NCBI GenBank assembly: GCA_003222935.1
Contig: QHXL01000127.1
Span: 1 to 8,039, forward strand
DNA from: Acidobacteriota bacterium
GTDB lineage: Bacteria > Acidobacteriota > Blastocatellia > Pyrinomonadales > Pyrinomonadaceae
Direction of reading: 5' to 3'
Length of the DNA stretch: 8,039 bases
The translations under genes were made by a program, and so were the position numbers. Numbering within the stretch: position 1 is the stretch's first letter; each line of letters starts with the position of its first letter. Below, one piece after another: positions 1 to 6,187 of the stretch. Under the pieces are notes generated by a model. It made no database searches. It had not been told where the DNA came from and worked only from the letters and a program-made list of their open reading frames with translations.

Positions 1-101
1 ATGCAACTGTGGCAGAACCATTGAGTGTGATCGAAGAGGGATTGCAGCGTTTGCGCCGCGACTTTTTCATGGGTGTCCCCATAGTTCTCCTCCTCGCATA
101 G
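1..101 (+). pseudogene. N-terminal fragment of sensor histidine kinase, ended by in-frame TAG
   Basis: From base 3 the frame is open and continuous with the kinase downstream. It encodes a periplasmic-end segment (AEPLSVIEEGLQRLRRDFF) and a hydrophobic stretch (MGVPIVLLLA), then a TAG codon at 99-101, then FGGYFLARKSLLPI in the same frame. The LRR...LLLA-x-FGGYFLAR-x-SL-x-P arrangement is what is usually seen across the second membrane helix and into HAMP of two-component sensor kinases. The stop therefore falls in the middle of TM2 and separates the sensor and membrane part from the kinase core. A single base change from TCG, TTG, TGG, CAG, AAG, GAG or TAT/TAC could have created it; Ser (TCG) or another small residue would fit the helix best. 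The gene start lies before the window. A sequencing error or amber readthrough cannot be excluded. Confidence 0.75.
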
Positions 102-134
102 TTTGGCGGTTACTTTCTCGCACGTAAAAGTCTT

Positions 135-974
135 TTGCCGATCGCCTCCATGAATGAGCAGACTCAGCGTATTTCAGCAGAGAGTTTGTCGTCGCGTCTC
201 GACGTCACAAACTCACGCGATGAGGTTGGACGTCTTGCGGCAACTATCAACGCTCTACTCACTCGCCTGGAGGAGTCTTTCAAGGAACAGCAAAGATTCG
301 TCGCAGATGCTTCTCACGAACTCCGCACGCCACTCGCTGTTCTGCGCGGCGAAACAGAGATTGCGCTTAGCAAGACCAGAAACATTGATGAATACCAGGA
401 ATCCTTGTCTTTAATTAACGAGGAAGCGGAACGACTTTCGCGCATTGTCGAAGATTTGTTCATCCTGGCTCGCCAACCGATCGATGCGCCGCACGTACTC
501 GAGAAGCAACCGTTATCTTTGAATGAAACGATCAAGGATTGTGCGCGAGCGGCCCACGTGCTGGCCTCACGAAAAGGCGTGCGATTGGTAGCTGAAAATG
601 GTTCCCCTTCAATCGTCCTGAATGGAGACGAAGATTTATTGAAGCGGATGATCCTTAACTTGCTGGACAATGCCGTGAAATACACGCCGGTGGGCGGGGA
701 CATTTCTGTTGAGTTAAAACGGCAGAATGGGAATGCGCGAATCGTGGTGCGCGACACGGGAATCGGAATTCCCCCAAACGACCAAATGCATGTTTTCGAC
801 CGCTTTTATCGCGTCGACAAGGCACGGTCGCGAGCGCAGGGTGGAGCGGGGCTGGGATTGTCAATTGTTCAGTGGATTGTCGACGCACATGAGGGGAAAA
901 TCACCGTCGACAGCGAACCAGGTGTGGGCACAAAATTCACCATTGACTTGCCACTCCAAGAGACATTTAAATAA
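135..974 (+). CDS. Sensor histidine kinase core (HAMP-HisKA-HATPase), downstream part of an interrupted gene
   Basis: This is the cytoplasmic catalytic part of a class I two-component histidine kinase. Numbered from TTG 135, it has the C-terminal half of a HAMP linker (about 1-50, with SRDEVGRLAATINALLTRLE) and a HisKA dimerisation helix with ASHELRTPLAVLRG, His61 being the phosphorylation site. The HATPase_c domain has an N box with Asn179 (LLDNAVKY), a G1 box DTGIGIP from Asp207, the F-box-like VFDRFYR, and a glycine-rich GGAGLGLS lid at 236-243. All catalytic motifs are intact. The frame is open upstream of 135 but hits TAG at 99-101, so the natural protein was longer and membrane-anchored. 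TTG 135 or ATG 150 are only possible re-initiation codons, with no convincing ribosome site. If made from there, the product would be soluble and lack the sensor. Its partner response regulator is not visible and may lie upstream. A terminator follows at 995. Confidence 0.85.
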   Translation: MPIASMNEQTQRISAESLSSRLDVTNSRDEVGRLAATINALLTRLEESFKEQQRFVADASHELRTPLAVLRGETEIALSKTRNIDEYQESLSLINEEAERLSRIVEDLFILARQPIDAPHVLEKQPLSLNETIKDCARAAHVLASRKGVRLVAENGSPSIVLNGDEDLLKRMILNLLDNAVKYTPVGGDISVELKRQNGNARIVVRDTGIGIPPNDQMHVFDRFYRVDKARSRAQGGAGLGLSIVQWIVDAHEGKITVDSEPGVGTKFTIDLPLQETFK

Positions 975-994
975 CCTCAAAATCGCAATAATTT

Positions 995-1027
995 CGGCCT
1001 GTTTTCAGCAGAAAATGGGCCGTTTTT
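995..1027 (+). terminator. Intrinsic terminator after the HAMP histidine kinase
   Basis: A 12-bp stem pairs 995-1006 with 1011-1022 (CGGCCTGTTTTC against GAAAATGGGCCG, including two G-T wobbles). It has a 4-nt loop AGCA and is followed directly by TTTTT (1023-1027). It begins 20 nt after the TAA of the kinase. This is a textbook Rho-independent terminator and closes the upstream transcription unit. Confidence 0.9.
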
Positions 1028-1044
1028 AAAGGAAAAATAAAGGA

Positions 1045-1061
1045 CCTGAGATCCTGAGATC
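1045..1061. repeat. Short tandem duplication CCTGAGAT x2
   Basis: The 8-mer CCTGAGAT occurs twice in immediate tandem (1045-1052, 1053-1060) in the gap between the kinase terminator and the phosphatase gene. It may be a simple slippage duplication. No function can be assigned. Confidence 0.45.
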
Positions 1062-1122
1062 AGTGCAACCGAAACGACCCTTGGGGAATCTTATAGGCGG
1101 TTTTTTGAGACGAGTTTTATTC

Positions 1123-1146
1123 GGTAACTTGACGGCAGCAGTTACC
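1123..1146. promoter_or_regulatory. Small inverted repeat upstream of the phosphatase gene
   Basis: GGTAAC (1123-1128) and GTTACC (1141-1146) form a 6-bp inverted repeat separated by 12 nt, about 115 nt before the phosphatase start. It could be an operator half-site pair or chance. I could not place a convincing -35/-10 pair in this 230-nt gap. Confidence 0.2.
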
Positions 1147-1247
1147 ATCGTTCCCGCTCAGGGAATTTTCCGGCAGTTCCTAGTTCAAGGTTGCTTCGTT
1201 CAAAGGCCTTAAGAAGTCCCGGCAAGGAAGTCTGTTTCAACTTACTT

Positions 1248-1253
1248 GAGGAG
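1248..1253 (+). promoter_or_regulatory. Ribosome binding site of the phosphatase gene
   Basis: GAGGAG lies 6 nt before ATG 1260. It is a strong Shine-Dalgarno match that fixes this start. Confidence 0.8.
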
Positions 1254-1259
1254 ATATAG

Positions 1260-1859
1260 ATGAATTCTATTCGAAAATTTTCGCCTACCCTTATCGCAAC
1301 CCTGGTGCTTATTTTGGCAGTATCCGGAATTTCTTTTGGCAAGGGAAAAGAGAGCAAATTCCCTAACGTAAAAATCAAGAATTTTGGGCAAATGGATGAT
1401 AGGTTTTTCCGAGGAGCTCGTCCCGAGGACGGTGATTATGCGGCTTTGGCTGCGCTCGGGATCACGACGATTATCGACCTGACAGATAACTCAAAAGAGT
1501 ACGAACAACCAGCCGTCGAGCGCGCCGGCTTGCGCTATGTCAACATTCCGATGGTGGATAAGAGCTATCCGAGCATCGCCCAGGTGAATGAGTTCTTAAA
1601 GGTGGTTAATGATCCTGCAACTGGCAAGTTTTTCGTCCACTGCGCGGGCGGACGTCATAGGACCGGTGTTGTAGGCGCCGTCTACCGTTTCAACAATGAT
1701 CGCTGGAATCTCGAGCAGGCCTTGAATGAAATGGAGCAGTACGAATTCAACACGGGTTTTGGGCACAGCAAACAAAAGGACTTCGTCAAAGATTACTGGC
1801 AACAGTTTCAGGCGAAAGTAAATAGCAGCAGCACGCAGGTGAATGGCGGTAATCAGTAA
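1260..1859 (+). CDS. Exported dual-specificity / tyrosine-type protein phosphatase (CX5R)
   Basis: This 199-residue protein starts with a basic N terminus and a hydrophobic segment (about 10-26, LIATLVLILAVSGISFG), so it is probably exported or anchored in the membrane. The mature part has the cysteine phosphatase fold of the DSP/Siw14-like group. DDRFFRGARP (46-55) is the usual opening strand, followed by LAALGITTIIDLTD. The signature loop is VHCAGGRHRTG, with nucleophile Cys128, Arg134 as phosphate-binding residue and Thr135 in the position that assists thiolate loss. Asp100 (PMVDKSYPS) is the likely general acid, by position only. Substrates could be phosphoproteins or phosphorylated small molecules; the sequence does not tell. 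The gene stands alone between two terminators and has a strong ribosome site. The tail after about 185 is Ser/Asn/Gln-rich and probably disordered. Family assignment is confident, substrate unknown. Confidence 0.88.
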   Translation: MNSIRKFSPTLIATLVLILAVSGISFGKGKESKFPNVKIKNFGQMDDRFFRGARPEDGDYAALAALGITTIIDLTDNSKEYEQPAVERAGLRYVNIPMVDKSYPSIAQVNEFLKVVNDPATGKFFVHCAGGRHRTGVVGAVYRFNNDRWNLEQALNEMEQYEFNTGFGHSKQKDFVKDYWQQFQAKVNSSSTQVNGGNQ

Positions 1860-1905
1860 AGTCAGACCAGTGTCGTTTTTATGCGGGCCGCCAAGAATCC
1901 GCCTT

Positions 1906-1944
1906 GCAAATGCCCCGGTTCTCAAGCCCGGGGCATTTGCTTTT
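1906..1944 (+). terminator. Intrinsic terminator after the phosphatase gene
   Basis: A perfect 13-bp stem (GCAAATGCCCCGG at 1906-1918 against CCGGGGCATTTGC at 1928-1940) with a 9-nt loop is followed by TTTT (1941-1944), 46 nt after the phosphatase stop. The GC-rich core plus T-run makes it a strong Rho-independent terminator. The flanking A and T bases could let it work weakly on the other strand too. Confidence 0.88.
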
Positions 1945-2067
1945 CAGGACTGCAAAACGACAACACCGCAAGAAATCGTTGGTATCTCGCCTCAACGCTA
2001 TAACGACCTGGGTCGAGTAAGCATCCAGATACATTGTCTCGCCGCTCCTAATACAGTAACCACCGGA

Positions 2068-2096
2068 TTGCCTGTAAGCCGTCGATCAACTACATA
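2068..2096 (+). promoter_or_regulatory. Possible sigma-70-like promoter
   Basis: TTGCCT (2068-2073) and TACATA (2091-2096) are separated by exactly 17 nt. The -35 matches the consensus at 4 of 6 positions and the -10 at only 3 of 6, so this is a weak candidate. Transcription would start near 2103, just before the C-run motifs and inverted repeat, giving a leader of about 170 nt. Confidence 0.2.
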
Positions 2097-2259
2097 GAAC
2101 CTAGTAGAACCCCACCGGGACTCTAATCGAGGGTTGCCCTAACCCCTACCGCCCAGGAAATCCCGGCATTTGCACCGACGAAGCTGTCGTTACCCCATAA
2201 ACGCAGTGTCTTATGACGAGTGTGTTGTCGCTCGCCGGTGTTTCAGCGACTGTTCGTGT

Positions 2260-2264
2260 AGGAG
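2260..2264 (+). promoter_or_regulatory. Ribosome binding site that sets the PAS kinase start at 2273
   Basis: AGGAG sits 8 nt before ATG 2273. An in-frame ATG at 2213 has no comparable site, so 2273 is preferred. Confidence 0.65.
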
Positions 2265-2272
2265 TCCACACA

Positions 2273-3877
2273 ATGAAATCTCCCAGACCAACCGCCAGCA
2301 CTCAAGCACCGCAAGACTCATACAACGTCGCAAATCTGGGGCATACCAAGCGCCGATTCTCAATGAATGAAGGTCGCTTCCGTCTTGCTTTTGAAAAAGC
2401 GCCGATGGGCATGGCGATCGTGGATCTGAATCACGACCTGCGACGCGTGAATCAGTCGCTTTGTGACGCACTTGGCTACGATCAGAAAGAGTTGTTGGGA
2501 AAAAATATCATTGAGCTAACGCATCCTGACGACATCAAGGATGACACTCCACTCATCGAGCAACTGTTTAATGGTCAAATCTCCAGCTACCGATTGGAAA
2601 AGCGCTTTGTGACCAAACGCGGGGATCTGGCCTGGCTGGATTTAACCGCAGTACTGATTCGCTCGGACGAAGAGGAACCGCTCTACGGATTGGCGATGGT
2701 GGAGGACATCACTAATCGACGACGTGCAGAAGAGGCTCTCAGAACAAGTGAAGAACGCTATCGCTCATTTGTTGTGAATAGTTCTGAAGGCATCTGGCGG
2801 CTCGAGATCGAACAACCTATCGATACAACGTTACCGCCGGACGAACAGATCACTCTCTTTTACAAGTACGGTTACATCGCCGAGTGCAACGACGCTATCG
2901 CTCGGATGCATGGTCTCAAACGAGCTGACGACATGGTCGGTGTTCGCTTCGGTCAGTTGAAACTGGCAACTCATCCAACAAATGTACAGACGATGAGAAA
3001 GTTGATTAGCAGTGGATATCGTTTGTTGGATTTGGAAACGGGAGACTTTGAGATTAACGGACATGCCAGGTATCTCTCAACGAACCTCATCGGGATAGTA
3101 ATTAATAACAGATTGCTTCGTATTTGGGGCGTGCAACGAGACCGCACCGAACAACGAACCGCCGAACTCAAGCTCGAATATTCTCTTCGTCAACTTCGTG
3201 CCCTCTCTGCCTATTTGCAATCGATCCGGGAAAAAGAAAGAACCGACCTGGCCCGTGAAATACACGACACACTGGGCCAGTCACTGACCGGCGTTAAGAT
3301 CGAGCTCTCATTGCTCAATAAGCGACTAAACAGCGACACAGAATTCGACATTAAAACAACTTCGGAAAAGCTTGAAGAACTCACCAACACTGTCGACGAC
3401 ACGATCGCTTCCGTCAGGGCACTGGCCACCGAGCTACGTCCGGGGGTCCTGGACAAATTTGGTCTGAGCGCGGCGATCGAGTGGAAATGCGAAGAGTTTG
3501 AGCGGCGGTTCGGAGTTCAGTGTAAATGCAATCTGCCGGGCAATGAGCTGGAGCTGCGCGAGGAACTCTCAACTGCACTCTTCCGAATTCTACAAGAAGC
3601 GCTCATGAACGTGGCCACACACTCCGACGCAAACGCGATCACAGTTGATCTAGTGGTCGACGAGCAGAACGCCATTTTGATTATTACAGACAACGGTAAG
3701 GGAATAACTCTGGACCAGCTGTTGGCGCCGACCTCGCTCGGGTTACTGGGGATGCGTGAGCGGGCCGAAGTTCTAAACGGATCATTTGTGATTGAAGGAA
3801 AGCCGGAACACGGCACTCGGGTAACAGTTCGCATACCTCTATTGATAAGGACGGAAATCAAAGAAGAACATGAGTAA
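2273..3877 (+). CDS. Soluble PAS-domain sensor histidine kinase (HisKA_3, NarL-type)
   Basis: This 534-residue kinase autophosphorylates on histidine and should pass the phosphate to the regulator encoded directly after it. Residues 1-30 are polar and probably disordered. A first PAS domain with PAC tail covers about 35-150 (FRLAFEKAPMGMAIVDL ... GLAMVEDITNRRRAEE). A second, more divergent PAS-like region covers about 160-290, ending in IWGVQRDRTEQ. A coiled linker leads into HisKA_3 with EKERTDLAREIHDTLGQSL, where His331 is the phosphorylation site. The HATPase domain has its N box at QEALMNVATHS (Asn446), its G1 box at DNGKGI (Asp473) and the usual SLGLLGMRERAEVLNG near the end. No membrane helix is visible, so it senses a cytoplasmic signal through PAS; no cofactor-binding residues are recognised. 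The start at 2273 is chosen for its AGGAG; ATG 2213 would add 20 residues. The last 8 nt overlap the regulator gene, which suggests translational coupling. Confidence 0.92.
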   Translation: MKSPRPTASTQAPQDSYNVANLGHTKRRFSMNEGRFRLAFEKAPMGMAIVDLNHDLRRVNQSLCDALGYDQKELLGKNIIELTHPDDIKDDTPLIEQLFNGQISSYRLEKRFVTKRGDLAWLDLTAVLIRSDEEEPLYGLAMVEDITNRRRAEEALRTSEERYRSFVVNSSEGIWRLEIEQPIDTTLPPDEQITLFYKYGYIAECNDAIARMHGLKRADDMVGVRFGQLKLATHPTNVQTMRKLISSGYRLLDLETGDFEINGHARYLSTNLIGIVINNRLLRIWGVQRDRTEQRTAELKLEYSLRQLRALSAYLQSIREKERTDLAREIHDTLGQSLTGVKIELSLLNKRLNSDTEFDIKTTSEKLEELTNTVDDTIASVRALATELRPGVLDKFGLSAAIEWKCEEFERRFGVQCKCNLPGNELELREELSTALFRILQEALMNVATHSDANAITVDLVVDEQNAILIITDNGKGITLDQLLAPTSLGLLGMRERAEVLNGSFVIEGKPEHGTRVTVRIPLLIRTEIKEEHE

Positions 3878-4505
3878 CATTTTGATCGTGGACGATCATC
3901 CGATTGTTCGGCGCGGTCTTAAAAACATTTTGAGCGACGAGTCGAGCTTCACCGTGACTGAGGCTGCCAGCGGACATGAAGCGTTGAATCTAATCAAGGA
4001 ACAGGTCTTCGATCTTGCCATCGTGGATTTGGACCTGCCTGAAATCAGTGGGCTGGAACTGCTCAAGGAAATCAAACGAACAAACAAGCAACTCCACGTG
4101 CTTATTTTAAGCGTTTATCCTGAAGATCAGTTTGCAGTAAGGGTCTTGAAGTGTGGCGCCGCCGGTTTCATTTCGAAAGAAGCAGCTCCGGAGCAACTTG
4201 TCTCAGCCATCAAGAAAATATTGAAAGGCGGACGGCACATAAGTGAGCGCGTCGCTGACCTGTTACTGGATCATTTTGACGGCCAAAATCGAACCCATCC
4301 GCATGACAAACTGTCAGACCGCGAATTTCAGATTCTTGGCTTAATCGGCGAAGGTAAACCTATCAAACAGATCGCTGAAGAACTTTCATTGAGTGCACCC
4401 ACCGTTAGCACTTACCGGGCGCGCATTTTGAATAAGCTGGAAATGAAGAGCACTGCGGAACTCGTGAGGTACGCAATTCAAAATCAAATCTCTCGACCAA
4501 AGTAA
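3870..4505 (+). CDS. NarL/FixJ-family response regulator
   Basis: This 211-residue DNA-binding regulator is the evident partner of the kinase before it. The receiver domain (about 1-118) has the acidic pair Asp8-Asp9 (VDDHPIVRRG), phospho-acceptor Asp53 (AIVDLDLPEISG), the switch Ser81 (LILSVYPED) and Lys103 (FISKEA). A linker of about 30 residues leads to a LuxR-type helix-turn-helix (about 148-205: LSDREFQILGLIGEGKPIKQ, then the recognition helix APTVSTYRARILNKL). All phosphorylation residues are present, so it should be controlled by phosphorylation. ATG 3870 lies within ATGAGTAA, the stop of the kinase gene, so the two are translated together and likely in fixed ratio. Target genes are unknown; autoregulation of the operon is plausible. 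The gene ends 30 nt before a large inverted repeat. Confidence 0.94.
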   Translation: MSNILIVDDHPIVRRGLKNILSDESSFTVTEAASGHEALNLIKEQVFDLAIVDLDLPEISGLELLKEIKRTNKQLHVLILSVYPEDQFAVRVLKCGAAGFISKEAAPEQLVSAIKKILKGGRHISERVADLLLDHFDGQNRTHPHDKLSDREFQILGLIGEGKPIKQIAEELSLSAPTVSTYRARILNKLEMKSTAELVRYAIQNQISRPK

Positions 4506-4535
4506 CTAACTTCAACAAACCGCCGGCAGTAGCTT

Positions 4536-4626
4536 GGTGCAGTAGCCCGACTGTCAAGGAGGCCTCGCTTAGGTAATAGTCTCGATTACAATGGCGAGCC
4601 CTCCTTGACAGACGGGCTACTGCACC
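4536..4626. repeat. Inverted pair of REP-like units (33-nt arms) between convergent genes
   Basis: Arms 4536-4568 and 4594-4626 are reverse complements at 31 of 33 positions. The outer part GGTGCAGTAGCCCG and the core CTGTCAAGGAGG are perfectly conserved. Each arm, read towards the centre, begins with GTAG and then a small internal palindrome: AGCCC...GGGCT is intact in the right arm, and AGCCC...GGCCT is slightly decayed in the left arm. That layout (GTAG head plus short hairpin, two units head-to-head) resembles REP/BIME elements moved by RAYT transposases. The 25-nt centre holds another small stem, GTAAT (4573-4577) with ATTAC (4585-4589). It sits exactly between the 3' ends of the response regulator and membrane-protein genes. 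Neither side has a T-run, so a role as intrinsic terminator is less likely, though the folded RNA could still protect 3' ends. Confidence 0.75.
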
Positions 4627-4641
4627 GGTTCGCGCATATTC

Positions 4642-5799
4642 TCAAATCAACAACGAAGCCAACTCCTTCAAGATTACCTTAAGCGGGAACGTCATCAGCA
4701 CGACCGGGACAAAAGGAAGCAAGGCACTCACGGCTAATCCGACAAGGCCTCGCAGACCGAATGGAAACGCACCCATCGCATAAACGTTCGACACTACCTG
4801 GTAAAGATCCGTCGTGGCTGAGAAGTCCGGTGCCTGAAGTGCTTCGTCGTCTACTTTTCGAGCGAGCCACTTTCCTTCAAACTCCTGACCCACCCTGCCG
4901 GCGAGTTTTCCGTACTGGAAGATACCGTCGATTTTTGCGCGACGTAAATTTCCAACAAAAACGAGCAACGGCCCAATAAATAGAATTATCACAAAGATGA
5001 CCAGGCCGATGATGGTCTTCTTAATGTCGTCGAGAGACTCACCTCCATAAATCACTCGATTCGCCACCGACCCCGCTGTTACAACACCAAGCGTGAAAGA
5101 CAACGGAGTGAAATGCAGCAGGGATGATCCTAGAAAACTCAATCCTGAAGCGCGATCGGGATGCGATGAAATTAGGACCAGCCTCATGTTGGAAACATGA
5201 AAAAGGAATCGTCCCCACAAAACTAACCGCCACAACCAACCAAATGCGAGTATGAGAAGAAGCGGAGCGCTGATAAAGCAGTACCACAGACCAGCCCACG
5301 TCCTTACTCCTCCGAGCGTCAAGTACCACGAAGGTACGGTCACCGACAGAGAATTGCGGTAGAGCATAAACACAATCCCGTAGGCGCCCACGATTGCTAT
5401 GACTTCAGCCAGAGTAGAGTTCATCAGTCTTCTGGTGGAATCAACCCGGCGGCTGAAATTGTCATAGTCTTGTTCATTTACTAAACCTGCCTTGACGAAA
5501 TGTCGCGCGATTTCTTCAAGCCTGGGTAAACAAATTCCCTCAGCCAAAATGAGAAGTGGAACAGCGAGTAGTGATCGAGCATGAACAGCAAAGTCACTAA
5601 AGAGGGAGCTCAGGACTTCACTGCGAAGGCCACTCGCTGCGACCAAAGCAATGATGGGCACCCAGCCAAGCAGCACGCTGAACACCGCACGTGGAACGAC
5701 TTTTTGTCCGACAGGTCGGAATAGTCCCAGGGATTTTTGGAAGTGTGGAAACGGTCCGCTGTCAAAAAGTGGATCGAGACTGTTGGTTGAGCTGGTCAT
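4642..5799 (-). CDS. Conserved polytopic membrane protein of unknown function
   Basis: I do not recognise a named family. From ATG 5799 the product has 385 residues and six or seven hydrophobic segments, at roughly 37-57, 75-92, 130-148, 168-190, 222-245, 262-284 and 352-372. It is thus an inner-membrane protein. Between segments four and five it carries SSHPDRASGLSFLG, a His-Pro-Asp-Arg/Gly motif that looks conserved and may be functionally important. A polar loop of about 65 residues (285-350) precedes the last helix. The gene follows the DUF202 gene by 7 nt and is probably co-transcribed with it. ATG 5799 lacks a clear ribosome site, so translation may depend on coupling. An alternative TTG at 5832 would add 11 residues and overlap the upstream gene by 26 nt. 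No signs of transfer or damage. Confidence 0.8.
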   Translation of the reverse strand: MTSSTNSLDPLFDSGPFPHFQKSLGLFRPVGQKVVPRAVFSVLLGWVPIIALVAASGLRSEVLSSLFSDFAVHARSLLAVPLLILAEGICLPRLEEIARHFVKAGLVNEQDYDNFSRRVDSTRRLMNSTLAEVIAIVGAYGIVFMLYRNSLSVTVPSWYLTLGGVRTWAGLWYCFISAPLLLILAFGWLWRLVLWGRFLFHVSNMRLVLISSHPDRASGLSFLGSSLLHFTPLSFTLGVVTAGSVANRVIYGGESLDDIKKTIIGLVIFVIILFIGPLLVFVGNLRRAKIDGIFQYGKLAGRVGQEFEGKWLARKVDDEALQAPDFSATTDLYQVVSNVYAMGAFPFGLRGLVGLAVSALLPFVPVVLMTFPLKVILKELASLLI

Positions 5800-5806
5800 C
5801 GGCGAT

Positions 5807-6187
5807 TCATTGACGAAGCGCGACAGCAACAAATGCGATCACTCCGAGCACGGCGAGGAAACTGGCGAGGAGCGTGGCCAATGAGTTGGGCACATGTTCG
5901 TGGTGTTGTCTTAAGGCGCGCATTTCACGACGATTCTGGATCGTTGCCAGCAAAAGTGAAACCAGTCCAATGCCAATTAATAGCAGCGCGAATTTACGAG
6001 GGCCAAAGTAGCGAGGCTCGACGGTTTCGCCTTTGCTATGGAGGTACTCAAAGAACTTATAAATCGTGAAACCAAAACTAATCAGGGAAGCCGCGGTGCG
6101 AACCCACGCCAATTGGGTTCGATCGTGCGCGAGCCGTGTGCGATCGACCGCAAGGTCTGTGGCGGTGTTTGAAGTTGCGACAACCAA
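5807..6187 (-). CDS. DUF202 / YidH-like small inner-membrane protein
   Basis: This 126-residue protein begins with the DUF202 signature TRLAHDRTQLAWVRTAASLI (17-36), a repeated LAxxRTxLAWxRT pattern, and continues with FGFTIYKFFEYL. Three membrane segments are visible at about 31-49, 64-83 and 101-123, with a charged loop RREMRALRQHHEH (87-99) between the last two. The family's biochemical role is unsettled. The start is TTG 6187; a TGA two codons upstream in frame rules out a longer protein, and only a weak GTGAG-like ribosome site precedes it. The 7-nt gap to the next gene suggests the pair is one operon and may act together at the membrane. Confidence 0.85.
   Translation of the reverse strand: MVVATSNTATDLAVDRTRLAHDRTQLAWVRTAASLISFGFTIYKFFEYLHSKGETVEPRYFGPRKFALLLIGIGLVSLLLATIQNRREMRALRQHHEHVPNSLATLLASFLAVLGVIAFVAVALRQ

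Larger units (their letters stand above)
1945..2272 (+). other. Leader / promoter region of the PAS kinase operon, no gene
   Basis: This 328-nt stretch separates the phosphatase terminator from the kinase start. I see no coding region with family features. It must contain the promoter of the two-component operon. It holds an inverted repeat GGGTT-GCCCT-AACCC (2131-2145) and three C-run motifs of similar look: AACCCCACC at 2108, AACCCCTACC at 2141 and TACCCCATAA at 2191. These might bind the operon's own NarL-type regulator, but that is a guess. Confidence 0.5.

Noticed and set aside
314..757. 147-codon antisense frame within the HAMP kinase
   Set aside because: It is a shadow of the kinase frame, with no family motif and a composition set by the opposite strand.
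1129..1157. TTGACG at 1129 as a -35 box for the phosphatase gene
   Set aside because: No acceptable -10 lies 16-18 nt downstream; the sequence there is TCCCGC-like.
2213..2272. Longer start for the PAS kinase at ATG 2213
   Set aside because: There is no ribosome site before it, while ATG 2273 has AGGAG at good spacing, and the extra 20 residues have no domain match.
4536..4626. Inverted repeat read as an intrinsic bidirectional terminator
   Set aside because: No T-run follows either arm, and the repeat unit structure fits a REP-like doublet better.
5800..5832. TTG 5832 as start of the membrane protein
   Set aside because: It would overlap the DUF202 gene by 26 nt, with a purine run too far upstream; ATG 5799 fits the usual operon spacing.
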